Source: a virus
Virus record (IMG/VR): IMGVR_UViG_3300031659_000012
Coordinates: 1 to 52,792 of that record
Length of the DNA stretch: 52,792 bases
Strand: one strand, 5' to 3'
Notes under the pieces: model-generated
Databases searched by the model: none
Seen by the model: the letters and a program-made list of their open reading frames with translations, nothing else
Told to the model about the DNA's origin: nothing
Part shown: positions 1-10,400 of the stretch, piece by piece
Layout of the letters: each line of letters starts with the position of its first letter
Position numbering within the stretch: position 1 is the stretch's first letter
Program-made: the position numbers and the translations under genes

Positions 1-2
1 CC

Positions 3-794
3 GCTATATCAGATGCTTTAGCAGGGCTTGAAAATATTAGCACTGAAGAGGTGCAAGGTGTTGTTGACGACACAGTGGCAGAACTTACTGGTGATGTGGC
101 GGGGCTTACGGGTGATGTGGCGGGGCTTACTGGCGATGTAGATGCACTGAGTAATGACTTATCTGCTTTAGGGTTAGACCTTGATGAGGTAGCGAAGTTT
201 GTTGGTAAACCTGCGCGTAATGTTACAGAAACAGACGTTGACTTTGTAATTGATGCAATAGCGCAGGGGAATGTCAACGCGGAGTTAACAGCGCAGTATG
301 ATGTTACTGGAGACGGTATCGTTGACATACTAGACCAAAACCTGTTAACCGATACACTACAGGGTACTACTGACACTCCCCTTGCGGATACGTCTATGTT
401 TAATCCAGCCACAGGTCTTTACTTGCAGGCGGACCAAAATACGCAGGCTACGTTGGACGCCGCTGCCGACATGAACCAAGACATGAACCAAGATTTTGTT
501 ATGCAAATGGATAGAAACAACAAACAGCAGAATGTAAATCAACTTGCTGAAATGCTAGCAGGGGCTAACGATATAGGTGGACGGCAAGTAGTGACTACAC
601 CGGGAGATAAGGCACAGATAGATTACCTGTACGATATTAGCGGGGACAACATATTCGCTACGGAGGAACAAGCGGGGCTGTTTGGAAGTCCGTACGGCAC
701 AAAGCGTGGTCCAACAGGTGCTGGTAACCTTGCACAGGGTGGACAAGTTGAAGACGAAAATGGTAGACTACTAAGATTACTTGGAGAATTGTAA
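3..794 (+). CDS. Virion-associated protein with heptad-like repeats and a dockerin/EF-hand-like motif (5' partial)
   Basis: The frame is open from base 3, so the gene begins upstream of the window; the GTG at 51 is only an internal candidate start. Near the 5' end, three 7-residue units of the type LTGDVAG (about 85-140) suggest a short helical or coiled segment. A calcium-loop-like motif DVTGDGIVDILD (about 300-335) resembles an EF-hand/dockerin loop, and a weaker second one (DISGDN) follows near 634. The C-terminus (AQGG...GRLLRLLGEL) resembles the Gly-Gly motifs of the next virion proteins. It overlaps the next gene by one base (TAATG). Inference: internal or tail virion protein of the late operon. 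Exact function unknown. Confidence 0.75.
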   Translation, partial: AISDALAGLENISTEEVQGVVDDTVAELTGDVAGLTGDVAGLTGDVDALSNDLSALGLDLDEVAKFVGKPARNVTETDVDFVIDAIAQGNVNAELTAQYDVTGDGIVDILDQNLLTDTLQGTTDTPLADTSMFNPATGLYLQADQNTQATLDAAADMNQDMNQDFVMQMDRNNKQQNVNQLAEMLAGANDIGGRQVVTTPGDKAQIDYLYDISGDNIFATEEQAGLFGSPYGTKRGPTGAGNLAQGGQVEDENGRLLRLLGEL

Positions 795-1480
795 TGGCAA
801 GCTGGTTAGATGGTTTAATTAAAAATTTTACAGGGTCCGATGGGAACACTGACTTGCTCCGAGGACTTGTTACCGCTGGTGGTTCATACGCGTTGGACCA
901 ATCAGGTCTTTTTGATGCCGATATACAAAAAACAGGTTACCAAGGTAGTATTCCTAACTACACAGCACAGCGCGATGTAGTGCAGGGCACGTATGACCCC
1001 AATAGGCGTGCAGGGAGCGGCGGACAGCGGTATTTTACAGACACGCAATTCCAGCCTGCGGGTGCAGCCCCTGCCGCGCCGATGTCTGCTCAAGGTCTAC
1101 AAGCTCTGAACGCAGCAAACCCCGCGCAGCAAAGACGCCCCGGAGGTCCAAGAGTACCTTTAAACCCTATAGAAACAGCTATCCCCTCACAGAATATGGC
1201 TGCTGGCGGTATAGCACAGCTTAAAAAAGGTCAGTATCTAGCTGGCGCAACAGACGGTATGGCTGATAAAATACCTGCGTCTATCGAAGGTGAGCAAGAA
1301 GCGCGGTTGAGTGACGGCGAGTTCGTTATCCCTGCTGATGTAGTAAGTCACCTCGGCAACGGTAACTCCGATGCAGGCGCGAAAGTATTAAAAGAAATGA
1401 TGAGCCGCGTACGTAAAGTTCGTACGGGGAACGAAAAACAGGGTAAAGAAATTGACCCTAAAAAATTCTTACCAGCGTGA
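794..1480 (+). CDS. Internal virion protein-like, 228 aa
   Basis: Starts at the ATG that overlaps the previous stop codon, so it is probably translationally coupled. The N-terminal half is Gly/Ala/Pro/Gln-rich and looks flexible. The C-terminal part contains an AAGGIAQLKKG segment, then a compact region with LSDGEFVIPADVVSHLGNG and ending VRKVRTG. I recognise that arrangement from hypothetical virion proteins of marine podoviruses, where it sits among internal core proteins. No enzymatic motif is visible. Position between the partial first gene and further large virion proteins supports a structural or ejected role. The precise job is unknown. Confidence 0.7.
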   Translation: MASWLDGLIKNFTGSDGNTDLLRGLVTAGGSYALDQSGLFDADIQKTGYQGSIPNYTAQRDVVQGTYDPNRRAGSGGQRYFTDTQFQPAGAAPAAPMSAQGLQALNAANPAQQRRPGGPRVPLNPIETAIPSQNMAAGGIAQLKKGQYLAGATDGMADKIPASIEGEQEARLSDGEFVIPADVVSHLGNGNSDAGAKVLKEMMSRVRKVRTGNEKQGKEIDPKKFLPA

Positions 1481-1488
1481 GGTAGATT

Positions 1489-2391
1489 ATGGCACTTGCA
1501 CCAACACCAATAGCTTCTACGGCTACACAGGACACTATGGATGGTAATAGTAGTATCGTCGGCAACGTAACGGGTAAAGAATCTAACCTATCTAACTGGG
1601 CAGGTGAATACGTCACCGACATGCTAGGCCAAGGTAAAGCGCTGGGTGAACAAGGTTACGACGCTTATATGGGGCCGTTAACTGCGGGGGAATCAAATTT
1701 ACAAACCCAAGCGTTTGAAGGTATCGGCGGACTTGCGCTTCCAACAGACCAGATGGGCGTTAGTGGGTATCAAGACCAGACATTTACTGGGGATATCGCA
1801 CAGCAGTACATGAACCCCTACTTGCAAGCCTCGCTAGACCCACAAATTGCAGCGGCGCGTAGGCAGTCTGAGATTGACCGCGTTAATAATGCGTCACGTA
1901 TGACACGCGCTGGGTCATTTGGTGGGTCACGTCAAGCTGTTATGGACGCAGAAAACCAAGGTAACCTACAAAGAAACCTAGCGGGTATTACCGGCCAAGG
2001 GTACGCCGACGCGTACAGTCAAGGCTTGAACCAGTTTAACACCGAACGCGGACGCGCTGCACAAAATCAAGACAGTATCAACTTATACGGCAGCACTGGC
2101 CTACAAGGGCTTGCGGATATGGGTAGTGTGCAACGGGGTATCGAATCTGAAGGCGTACAAGCAGATCGTTTGCAATTCGAGGAAGAGCGCGATTTTCCGT
2201 ACAAGCAGGTGCAGTATATGCAGTCGCTATTGCAGGGGCTACCTATTGAGGCGCAGTCTGTAAATTACGCACAACCCAGCCAACTGTCTGAAATTTTGTC
2301 GGGCACAGGTGGGCTTGGATCGTTATATGATACTATCTTTGGCGGCGGCAGTTCTAGTACAGCCCCAGTAGCCGCTAATTCAGGAAAATAG
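1489..2391 (+). CDS. Internal virion protein-like, 300 aa
   Basis: ATG preceded by a GAGGTAG ribosome-binding site, 8 bases after the previous stop. The protein is rich in Gln, Asn, Gly and Ala, with a central helical region (about residues 105-190) containing ARRQSEIDRVNNASR and AGSFGGSRQAV, and a low-complexity Gly/Ser tail. This composition is typical of ejected core proteins in podovirus late operons, but I recognise no named domain. Same strand and tight spacing on both sides indicate one transcription unit. Function is assigned by context only. Confidence 0.68.
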   Translation: MALAPTPIASTATQDTMDGNSSIVGNVTGKESNLSNWAGEYVTDMLGQGKALGEQGYDAYMGPLTAGESNLQTQAFEGIGGLALPTDQMGVSGYQDQTFTGDIAQQYMNPYLQASLDPQIAAARRQSEIDRVNNASRMTRAGSFGGSRQAVMDAENQGNLQRNLAGITGQGYADAYSQGLNQFNTERGRAAQNQDSINLYGSTGLQGLADMGSVQRGIESEGVQADRLQFEEERDFPYKQVQYMQSLLQGLPIEAQSVNYAQPSQLSEILSGTGGLGSLYDTIFGGGSSSTAPVAANSGK

Positions 2392-2401
2392 GAGCGCAAT
2401 A

Positions 2402-4414
2402 ATGGCTTTAGGTGATGGTGGGTTAGACGCTCAAGTAGAACAACGCATGGATACCTACCGAGGTAATCCAGCGCAACTGCAGAAACGTTATGGACAGAGC
2501 AAAGAGCTTCTGGACCTGCTAGCCCTGCAGAAATTGACCCGCGAAAAGAAAGAAGTAGCGGCGGCTATGCAGCTTGAGCAGTCGCAGCAACCGGGGACTA
2601 TTGCCGAGCAGCGTGAAGCGGAAGCCCTAGAACTAGTAAAACAAGAACAAGCGGGCGGGCTTGCCGACCTGCAGTCCCGTACAAAAGATACACTTGACCA
2701 AAAGCAGAAGATGCAGGGCAAGGGTATGCAAAAAATAGCGCAGGGGGCTGGTCGGCCACCACAACAAGCTGGTGGTCTTGCTGGATTAACAGGGGGGCAA
2801 CCGGCACGTCCTCCTATGCCACCACAGGGTGGCCCTCAAGCTGCGGGACTTGCTAACGCGCGTATGATGCAGGCTGCTAACGGTGGTCCCGTCCGTCGTA
2901 TGGCTGGAGGTGGTATTGTTGGTTTCGCTGGTGACGACGGGAACAACCAAGTTAAAGTTGGTAGCTCCGTACAAGAACGTATTAACGAACTTGGGATCAG
3001 TGCGGACGATTTTGCGGCTATGCCCGAAGCGCAGCGGAAAAGTGTTTTAGATTCTATAAATGACCGTGCCAGCTTAGGCCAATTTGGTTCAGGAACCAAA
3101 AATATACCCGCAGCTTTATACGACCTGTTAATAACGAACCCCATAGCAGGTTTTAAAAACATAGGCACTGATATATCAGAATCGCGTATTGGGGCTATGT
3201 TAGGACTATCTGACCCCACTACTGGCTCTGCGGAACGTGCGCCAACATTTGAAACTTTGACTGGAGTGCAGGATGAAATAGCGGACAACGAAGCAGGCTT
3301 AGACGAAAAAGGATTAAAGAGTTTATTGCCTCCGGGAGTCGAAGCGTTTGGGGGACCAGATGTTCCTGTTGTAATACCTCCCACTGTAGACCCAGTCGTT
3401 GATCCAGTCGTTGATCCAGTCGTTGATCCAGTCGTTGATCCAGTGGTAGAATCAGAAGTAGAAACAGCGGAAGCACCTCCTGCTCTGCCCGATGCAATTC
3501 AAACGATTGACCAAATAGATGCAACTCCTATGGATTCAGTCAATGATATGTCTGGCGATGTTGCACTGCGCAAGGGTACAGCTTTCTCAGATGATTACTT
3601 GAACCGTGATGCAAATAACCAGTCTTTCGAGGACATGAAAACTCGCATGTCAGAGTTTGACAAGGAGAACTACAGCCCGAATGAAGACCTCAACAACTTC
3701 TTAATCGGTATGGGCGGCACAGGTTCTATGGGCGAGGCCATGAAAGGCGGCAAAGCCGCTATGGATAAGAGCAAAACAAACCGCCGTAACCGTATGGTAG
3801 ACGAGTTCCTGATGGAAGAAAGCCGTATGGATATGGACGCGGGCCTTGGGAAAGCTGGTCTTATATTAGGCACAAGTATGAGCAAAGACGCTCAACTAAA
3901 TGAACGCAATATGATAACTGTTTTTAATAGCATGACCGAGAAACAAATGGACATCGCAGCGAAAGACGCGGACAGGATCGCAGCGCGAGAAGCAAACCTA
4001 CTTATCTCTGCCGATAAGAAATTACAAAGACACATTGATCTTTTGACGGTAAAAAACCAAAGTATCCAAATAAAACAAAAAGCTGCTACACAAGTTTTAA
4101 CTGAAATTAACATTACGCGTGACGCGCTACGTCTAGCTGAAGAAACAACTGGGCCAGAAAGTGAAGCGCTACGGAACGCAGGTGATGAACTGGCGGACGC
4201 AATCGAGGATGGTGCCCCAAGGCGTATTGCTGGTGCCCAAGCGGAAGTTGCGGCGATTAGAGCTAGAATTTACGCTGCGGTAGAAAACGTATTAAACCAA
4301 CCAAACGATGCTGGTCAGAACCGTCTTGAGCTTGAAACTTTGGCAAATCAAGTTTTCCAAGATACGTTATCCATGCCGACATTATCTGGAAATATAAGTG
4401 GTTTTAGAGAGTAG
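2402..4414 (+). CDS. Internal virion protein-like with VDPV repeats, 670 aa
   Basis: Good ribosome-binding site (TAGGAGC) before the ATG. The N-terminal 100 residues are Gln/Lys/Glu-rich and predicted helical. A Gly/Pro-rich linker follows, then an RRMAGGGIVGFAGDD motif. In the middle (about residues 329-348) lies a tandem VVDP repeat made from 12-bp DNA units. The C-terminal 250 residues are alpha-helical and charged. The repeat probably acts as an extended spacer and may vary in copy number. No catalytic motif is seen. It lies between two other large virion genes, which supports an internal core role. Confidence 0.68.
   Translation: MALGDGGLDAQVEQRMDTYRGNPAQLQKRYGQSKELLDLLALQKLTREKKEVAAAMQLEQSQQPGTIAEQREAEALELVKQEQAGGLADLQSRTKDTLDQKQKMQGKGMQKIAQGAGRPPQQAGGLAGLTGGQPARPPMPPQGGPQAAGLANARMMQAANGGPVRRMAGGGIVGFAGDDGNNQVKVGSSVQERINELGISADDFAAMPEAQRKSVLDSINDRASLGQFGSGTKNIPAALYDLLITNPIAGFKNIGTDISESRIGAMLGLSDPTTGSAERAPTFETLTGVQDEIADNEAGLDEKGLKSLLPPGVEAFGGPDVPVVIPPTVDPVVDPVVDPVVDPVVDPVVESEVETAEAPPALPDAIQTIDQIDATPMDSVNDMSGDVALRKGTAFSDDYLNRDANNQSFEDMKTRMSEFDKENYSPNEDLNNFLIGMGGTGSMGEAMKGGKAAMDKSKTNRRNRMVDEFLMEESRMDMDAGLGKAGLILGTSMSKDAQLNERNMITVFNSMTEKQMDIAAKDADRIAAREANLLISADKKLQRHIDLLTVKNQSIQIKQKAATQVLTEINITRDALRLAEETTGPESEALRNAGDELADAIEDGAPRRIAGAQAEVAAIRARIYAAVENVLNQPNDAGQNRLELETLANQVFQDTLSMPTLSGNISGFRE
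3385..3448 (+). repeat. Short tandem 12-bp repeat encoding VVDP units
   Basis: About five near-identical 12-bp units (GATCCAGTCGTT type) in frame inside the 670-residue virion protein, giving repeated Val-Asp-Pro-Val. The units are almost identical at the DNA level, so slippage or recent expansion is plausible. Confidence 0.85.
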
Positions 4415-4426
4415 AGAACAACTAAC

Positions 4427-7400
4427 ATGGGTATTTACACGCTAGACCTCGACGATGGTTCTCAAATTGAAGTAGAAGCTCCCCGAGATACTCCTCTCCG
4501 AGAACTGTTAACGATAGCCGCTCAACAACGCGTTGAAGCTAGTAAACCCGCTCTTGTGGAACGGCAAGGGGAGAGACAGGCAAAGATAGACAAACGATTA
4601 GCGACGGAAGTTGTAGGTGGTAGGGATGCCAACACTGCGATTGGACGTGGTATTGGTCGTGGTATTGACTCCTTGCAACAAAACCTTGGGTCCGCAACAG
4701 AGGGTATAGGGAGTGTCTTAGGGCTTGAAGGTCTTGAGAAATTTGGTTCTGAGATTGCGCTTAATAACGAAGCTGAATTACAACGCGCGGAACGGTTCTC
4801 CACAAGGCTAAGTGATGTTGACGGTGTTGGTAGTGGTCTGAGCGCAGCGGGGGAGCTAGTAGGTGAGTCTGCTCCACAAATGGCACAGGTTGCCGCGGGT
4901 GCCGCCGCTGGTGCCGCTTATGGTGGTGGTGCTGGTGCCGCTTTCTTTGGTATCGGAGCAGCCCCCGGAGCGGCCATAGGCGCTGTTGTTGGTGGCGCAT
5001 TAGCTGCGATCCCCTTGTTCTTTGGGGGAAACCGCGAACGGCAAATATCCGCTGCTGAGGGGGATCGTACTGGGGTTAATGAAGGCGCTGCGTTCCTTAC
5101 AGCCGTACCACAGGCACTTATGGATTCGATCTTTACTATGTTGGGCGCAAAATATGTTCTTGGGCCACTCGCAAAAGCTGCACCGGCAGGCCAAGGGCTG
5201 TTTACACGCGCTGCTAAAGGCGCTGGCGTCGGTGCCGCTACAGAGATACCTACTGAGATTGGGCAAGCTGTCCTTGAACGTGCGCAAGCGGGCCTCTCTA
5301 TAACAAGTGCGGAAGCCCTGCGAGAGTATGGTGAAGCTGGTTTAGCCGCAGGTCTACTAGGTGGTGGTCTCGGTGGTCTCGGTGGAGCAGCTAGACGTGC
5401 CGGCGTTCCAGAAGCAGAGCCAGAAGCCTTACTACAATTACCGGCACCTAGCGCAGCAGAACTTGGTAGCCCCGTCACGCAAACAGAACCGTTACAGATT
5501 ACCGATCAGCCCCCGCAGTTGCAGATTACAGGCCCAGATGATCTTGGTATTCAGTTAGACGCTGGAACAGGCCAAGCTACCACGAGGGATCAAAGAATAG
5601 AAACTGGCGAACAAGGTTTAGCAGGTCTTGTAGCCGAGAACGAAAAAACTAAGGCGACTGCAAAGAGGACTACAGAACTTGTAGAACAAGCTAAAGCCGA
5701 GTTACAGAACGACGGGTCAATAACTCCCGCAACTTTCCGCGCTTTAAAAGACAGCCCGATAAACCAAGTTAAAGCTGAACTAGAAAATACACAGTACCAA
5801 CCACTATTGAGTTTGATAGAAGGTTCCCCTGTTGATAAACGACCTCTCGGCACTAAACCCGAAGAGTTTACTCCTCCACAGGGTGTACAGAATAAAGAAC
5901 GTCTGGCTAAAGCTGTAGCAGATGCAAAAAGTGGCGTTGGCGCAGTTGCGGGTAAACAAGACACCGAGATTAAAGCAGACCTTGCTAGGGAACAAACGCA
6001 AGACACTAGCGCTAAGTTACGTAGGTCCGCAGCGGATCAGTTAGATGCAGATACAGACAGCCTTATAGCCGAGCTTGACCGAACTGGCAGCGACACACGT
6101 ACTCAGGCTCAAACTGACTTGCAGAAAGCATCCGCACTGGAAACAGTGGAAGGCCAGCGCGATACTGGTCGGGCAAAGCAGTCTGAGGCTACGCGCACGA
6201 AGATACTACAGGATACAGTAGCCAACGCAGGTGATCTTAAACAGCCAGCGGCTTTGCAGCGTGCATTTGAATCCGCATTGACCGCTGCAGGTATAGGAAA
6301 AGCCACAGCTACACCTGCCGAAGTCGCTAGTATAGAAAAAGCGTCTGCTATTATAGTCGCCAAAGCTCCTGATAGGGTTACTGCTGACATGGCACCTGCG
6401 CCTTTACCTGCAGTGGTAGACCCACGCCAAACTGCTATGGAAGCGGAGGTCGCTCCTAAACCTGTAGAGCCAATACAGCAATCCCTCCCCACACTAGGGC
6501 GTAAACGCGATTTTGGTACTGCACCTGCGCAGGAGACTACTGCAGAAACAACTGTAGAGCCAAAGATTGTAGACGCTGCGCTGTTTGACAAGCTGGGCGT
6601 GCCGCCGTCTGCCCCCATTCGTAAACGTGTTATGGGTAAAGACTTTAACGACACAGAAGTACGACAACAGTTTGCTACACTGGCAGGGAACAAGAATACT
6701 TCTGCTACAGTAAAAACAAAAATAAACCGAGAGCTTCAAGCTACCTCCGAAGCACAATTAGATTTACCATTTGCTAAAACAAGGGCAACGGCAAAGGAGA
6801 AAAAACCCGATGTCAAAACTGCAGAAATTAAGCCAAAAACAAGTAGAGACCGCGTTCCAACTCCTAAGTCAAATGTGGGAAGCAAGTCCGCAGCAGCAGT
6901 TCCTATCGCTACCACTACCGCGAAAAGTCCCAAAAAACCTACAGCACCTAGAACTAGCGGAGTGGGAAGCCCTGTCGTGGAGTCTGGATCAACTGCAGGA
7001 GCAACAAGAACAAAGTCAGATACACTAGAACGTTCTTTAAGTCGTGATGCTGCCCCCGGAAAACAAACCGCGAAAACACCAGCACAACCAATTCCTGCCG
7101 AGTTAAAAGAAGCAAAAGCAAAACGTGTTGCCGCTGAAAAAGCAACTACGCCTAGAGAAAGTTTAAAGTTTGCAGATCAAAAATCTGACGCGGCTACGAA
7201 AGCTCGTGCGGAAACAGTAAAGACTAAAGAAGCCGACGCAAAACAAGAGGCTATTTTCGCCGCGCAAGATGCGGTTATTCAAAGGCAAGGCAACGCGGAT
7301 TCAGATTTAACCGCTCCGCAAGCGCCTATAACCGCGAGTGATAAAAACAAAATACTTAAACTAGCGGAATCCAAACGGACAAGCGCCCCACGTTCGCGAC

Positions 7401-10400
7401 TTGCCAACGCAGTACAAAAATACTTTAATCAGTACCCTACGTTCACCGCCGCCTTAGACGCGATTATATACGATGTAAGTATGCAAATTCCTACTAGGAA
7501 AAAAGACGCTATCGAATACAAAGACAACGCTGACTTATCGCAGTTCTACACTGCGGACAAAGACAATAATCTACCTTCTATGGGCAGAGATAGCGCCCGT
7601 AAGATTACTGATTGGCTAACTTCTAAAGAGGCAAACATGTCTGTTGAGTTACAGAAATACGTAACAACAGAACTACAAAAAGGGAGTCAAGCTCGTGTTT
7701 CGCAGGCTAACTACCTAGCTGGAGACAGAGTAGTAAAAGCACGGTCAAAGTTAACCCCTGAAGAATTGGCGGATTTGGAAGTTATTAGCAACGAAGATTT
7801 CAACTTACCCGCAGAATTTGCAATAGACACACCGCTGCGTCCTTCTGTAAAAGCTGCCATCCTTGAGGGTGACTTAACGGGAGCGTTAAACGCACTCCGG
7901 TTTACTGCAGGATCAAAAGACATCGCACTTTTAGCAAAACGTCTTATGGAAAATATAGGTAATACAAAACTTATAACTAAAAAGAATCTTAAAACTGACG
8001 ATGGTTCTACACGTTTGGCAGGTTACTTTGATCCTGAGACCAACACGATAGCGCTAGACGAAAAAGCTGGTATCAATGCGCACACGCTGCTCCACGAAAT
8101 GTTGCACGCGGTTACGTCCGCTACAATAGCTAACAAGTCACACCCGCTAACCAAAAAATTAAACAGGATATTTGAGGGTGTTAAGGAGCAGTTGGCTGGA
8201 GAGTACGGTGTAACTAACTTAGACGAGTTCGTAGCAGAGGCTTTTGCTAACCCCGACTTCCAGACACAGTTAAAAACTACCACAGTAAACGGGGGCAACC
8301 CATTTCTTCGGTTAGTACGAGACATAGCTAATTACGTACGTACTTTCTTCGGACGCCCTACTGTATCTGAAACTTCTACATTTGATGCAGTGGACAAGCT
8401 GGTGCAGGAGATAATTGCACCGACTTACGATGGGCGGGCGGCTACTAAAATATACATGGAGGCTCAAACACCTAAAGGCGCGGCAGGAGTTATAAACAAT
8501 ATAGGCACCGCACCCAACGCTGTTAAAGTTACCACTAAAAAAGCGATGTACGACTATATACAAGAAGGTAGGAACTGGATGGGTAGCAAAGTGCCACTAC
8601 CCGCTAAGAAAGTATGGCTGAACTTACAACCTGTTAACATCTTAACAGCATTGTCGGAGTCACGTATCCCCAGAGCTAGTGAGCTTAACACCATAATAAA
8701 CAATATGAGTGCGGCCTTGCGCGGCAGGAATGAATCACTAGACCCGATTGTTAACGATCTGAGAGCCTTTAGAAAAAAATCGCCCAAGCTATACACCATC
8801 CTGCAATCTATGGTGCCTAACGCATCTAAAGAACGTATTGATCCACGCGAAGCTAACTTTGAAAAAGCCTACGGGCGCAAAGAGGGCGAAGAAGGTTATG
8901 ATCTAGTTAGAGCTAGGGAAGTCCACAAAAAACTTCGGGCGCAGTACGAAAGTTTAGCCGTTAAAAACGCGGATGGTACTGTAGATGCCACGGGGCAGAA
9001 GCTGTACAAAATTATAACCAACAACTTTGAGAAATCTTTGAACGACGTCATGGGTGCAATAGAAACAAACCTAGCGGCCACCATAGGGGACGTTACGGCG
9101 CGGAAGAGGGCAAGAGACAAACTGGCCGAGCTTTTGAACCGAGAGCGTGGGCGTATTAAACCGTTTGCTCCACTCACACGTTTTGGACCGCACCGTCTGG
9201 AGTACAACGCTCTCGACCCTGAAACAAACCAACCCGAAATGTTTGTAGAATATTTTAAAACAAGGGGACAGCTAGAGAAAGCCAAAGTAAAAGTTTTAGA
9301 ATACAACAAAAATTCGTTAGCTAAACTTCCCGCAAACGACCCAAGACGGGCGTATATCGTTGATAAAGCTGGTAACCCCGTTGGAATGCACGACGGTAAA
9401 GCCTCTGAGGTACGGGACTTTAGTGGCGCACCAAAAACCTCGTTTGTTTATGAGGTACTCCAAATATTAAATGCCAATGGCGCGGACAAGGCAACAGTTG
9501 ACCGTGTTGTAAACCTCGCCATTGACTCCATGCCAGAGCGTTCGTTTATGCAGTCGTTCCAAAAACGTAAAGACGTTCGTGGTTTCTTAGGAGATGTTAC
9601 TCCTACAGGGATGGCCGCAGAGGCATACGACCTTATAGATATGGTTCAGACCAAAGGACGTGATTACAACCGTCAACTTGTGCAGATGGAGTTTGGTGCC
9701 CAGCTAGAAATATTCCAACGCGATGTCTTAGGACTAGACGCAAAGAGAACAGACCCAACTACGATGTTGTACCGAGACAGGTTGGACCTAATTGTTAACT
9801 TCGCCAAGAGTCCTAATATCCCACGGTGGTCTCAATCACTCACGGCTGCAGGGTACGCATGGACTATGGGTTGGAACTTGTCTTCCGCTGCCATTACCAC
9901 CTTCGACGTGTTTATGAGTACGGCTCCACGCCTCATGGGCCGGTACGGTGACAGGGCTACTTTTAGGGCTATGGGTGCGGCTACATCTATTCTAGCGAAA
10001 AGTCCAAAAACTAAAATGGTTGCCGTAATGGACGAAAATGGCAACATGACCAAACGCAAAGTCAACACTGGGATGGCAGGGTTTTCTATAGGTAACTACG
10101 ACTTCAGTGACCCCGACCTCGACCCCAGAATAAAAGATTTAGAAATACTAGCCGAAGTTGCTACAGAGAACGCACAGATAAACCAGTCCTTGAACCAAGA
10201 AGAACTGGATATGAACAACGCTAAAGATGTTTTAGAGAAGATAAACTCTTTTACAAGTTTCTTGTTCCACCACTCCGAGCGTTACAACCGCGAAGTTGCA
10301 ATGACTGCTAACTACATGCTTGAAGTAGACCGCATGAAAGCAAAGAAGGGTAGCGCACTTACAGACCTCGAAAAACGTGAAGCCGCTGCAGTTGCCGTTA

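Noticed and set aside
4522-5478. Antisense open frames inside the 2338-residue gene
   Set aside because: The sense frame carries the coherent protein with a zinc-peptidase motif; the antisense frames have no start signal or domain.
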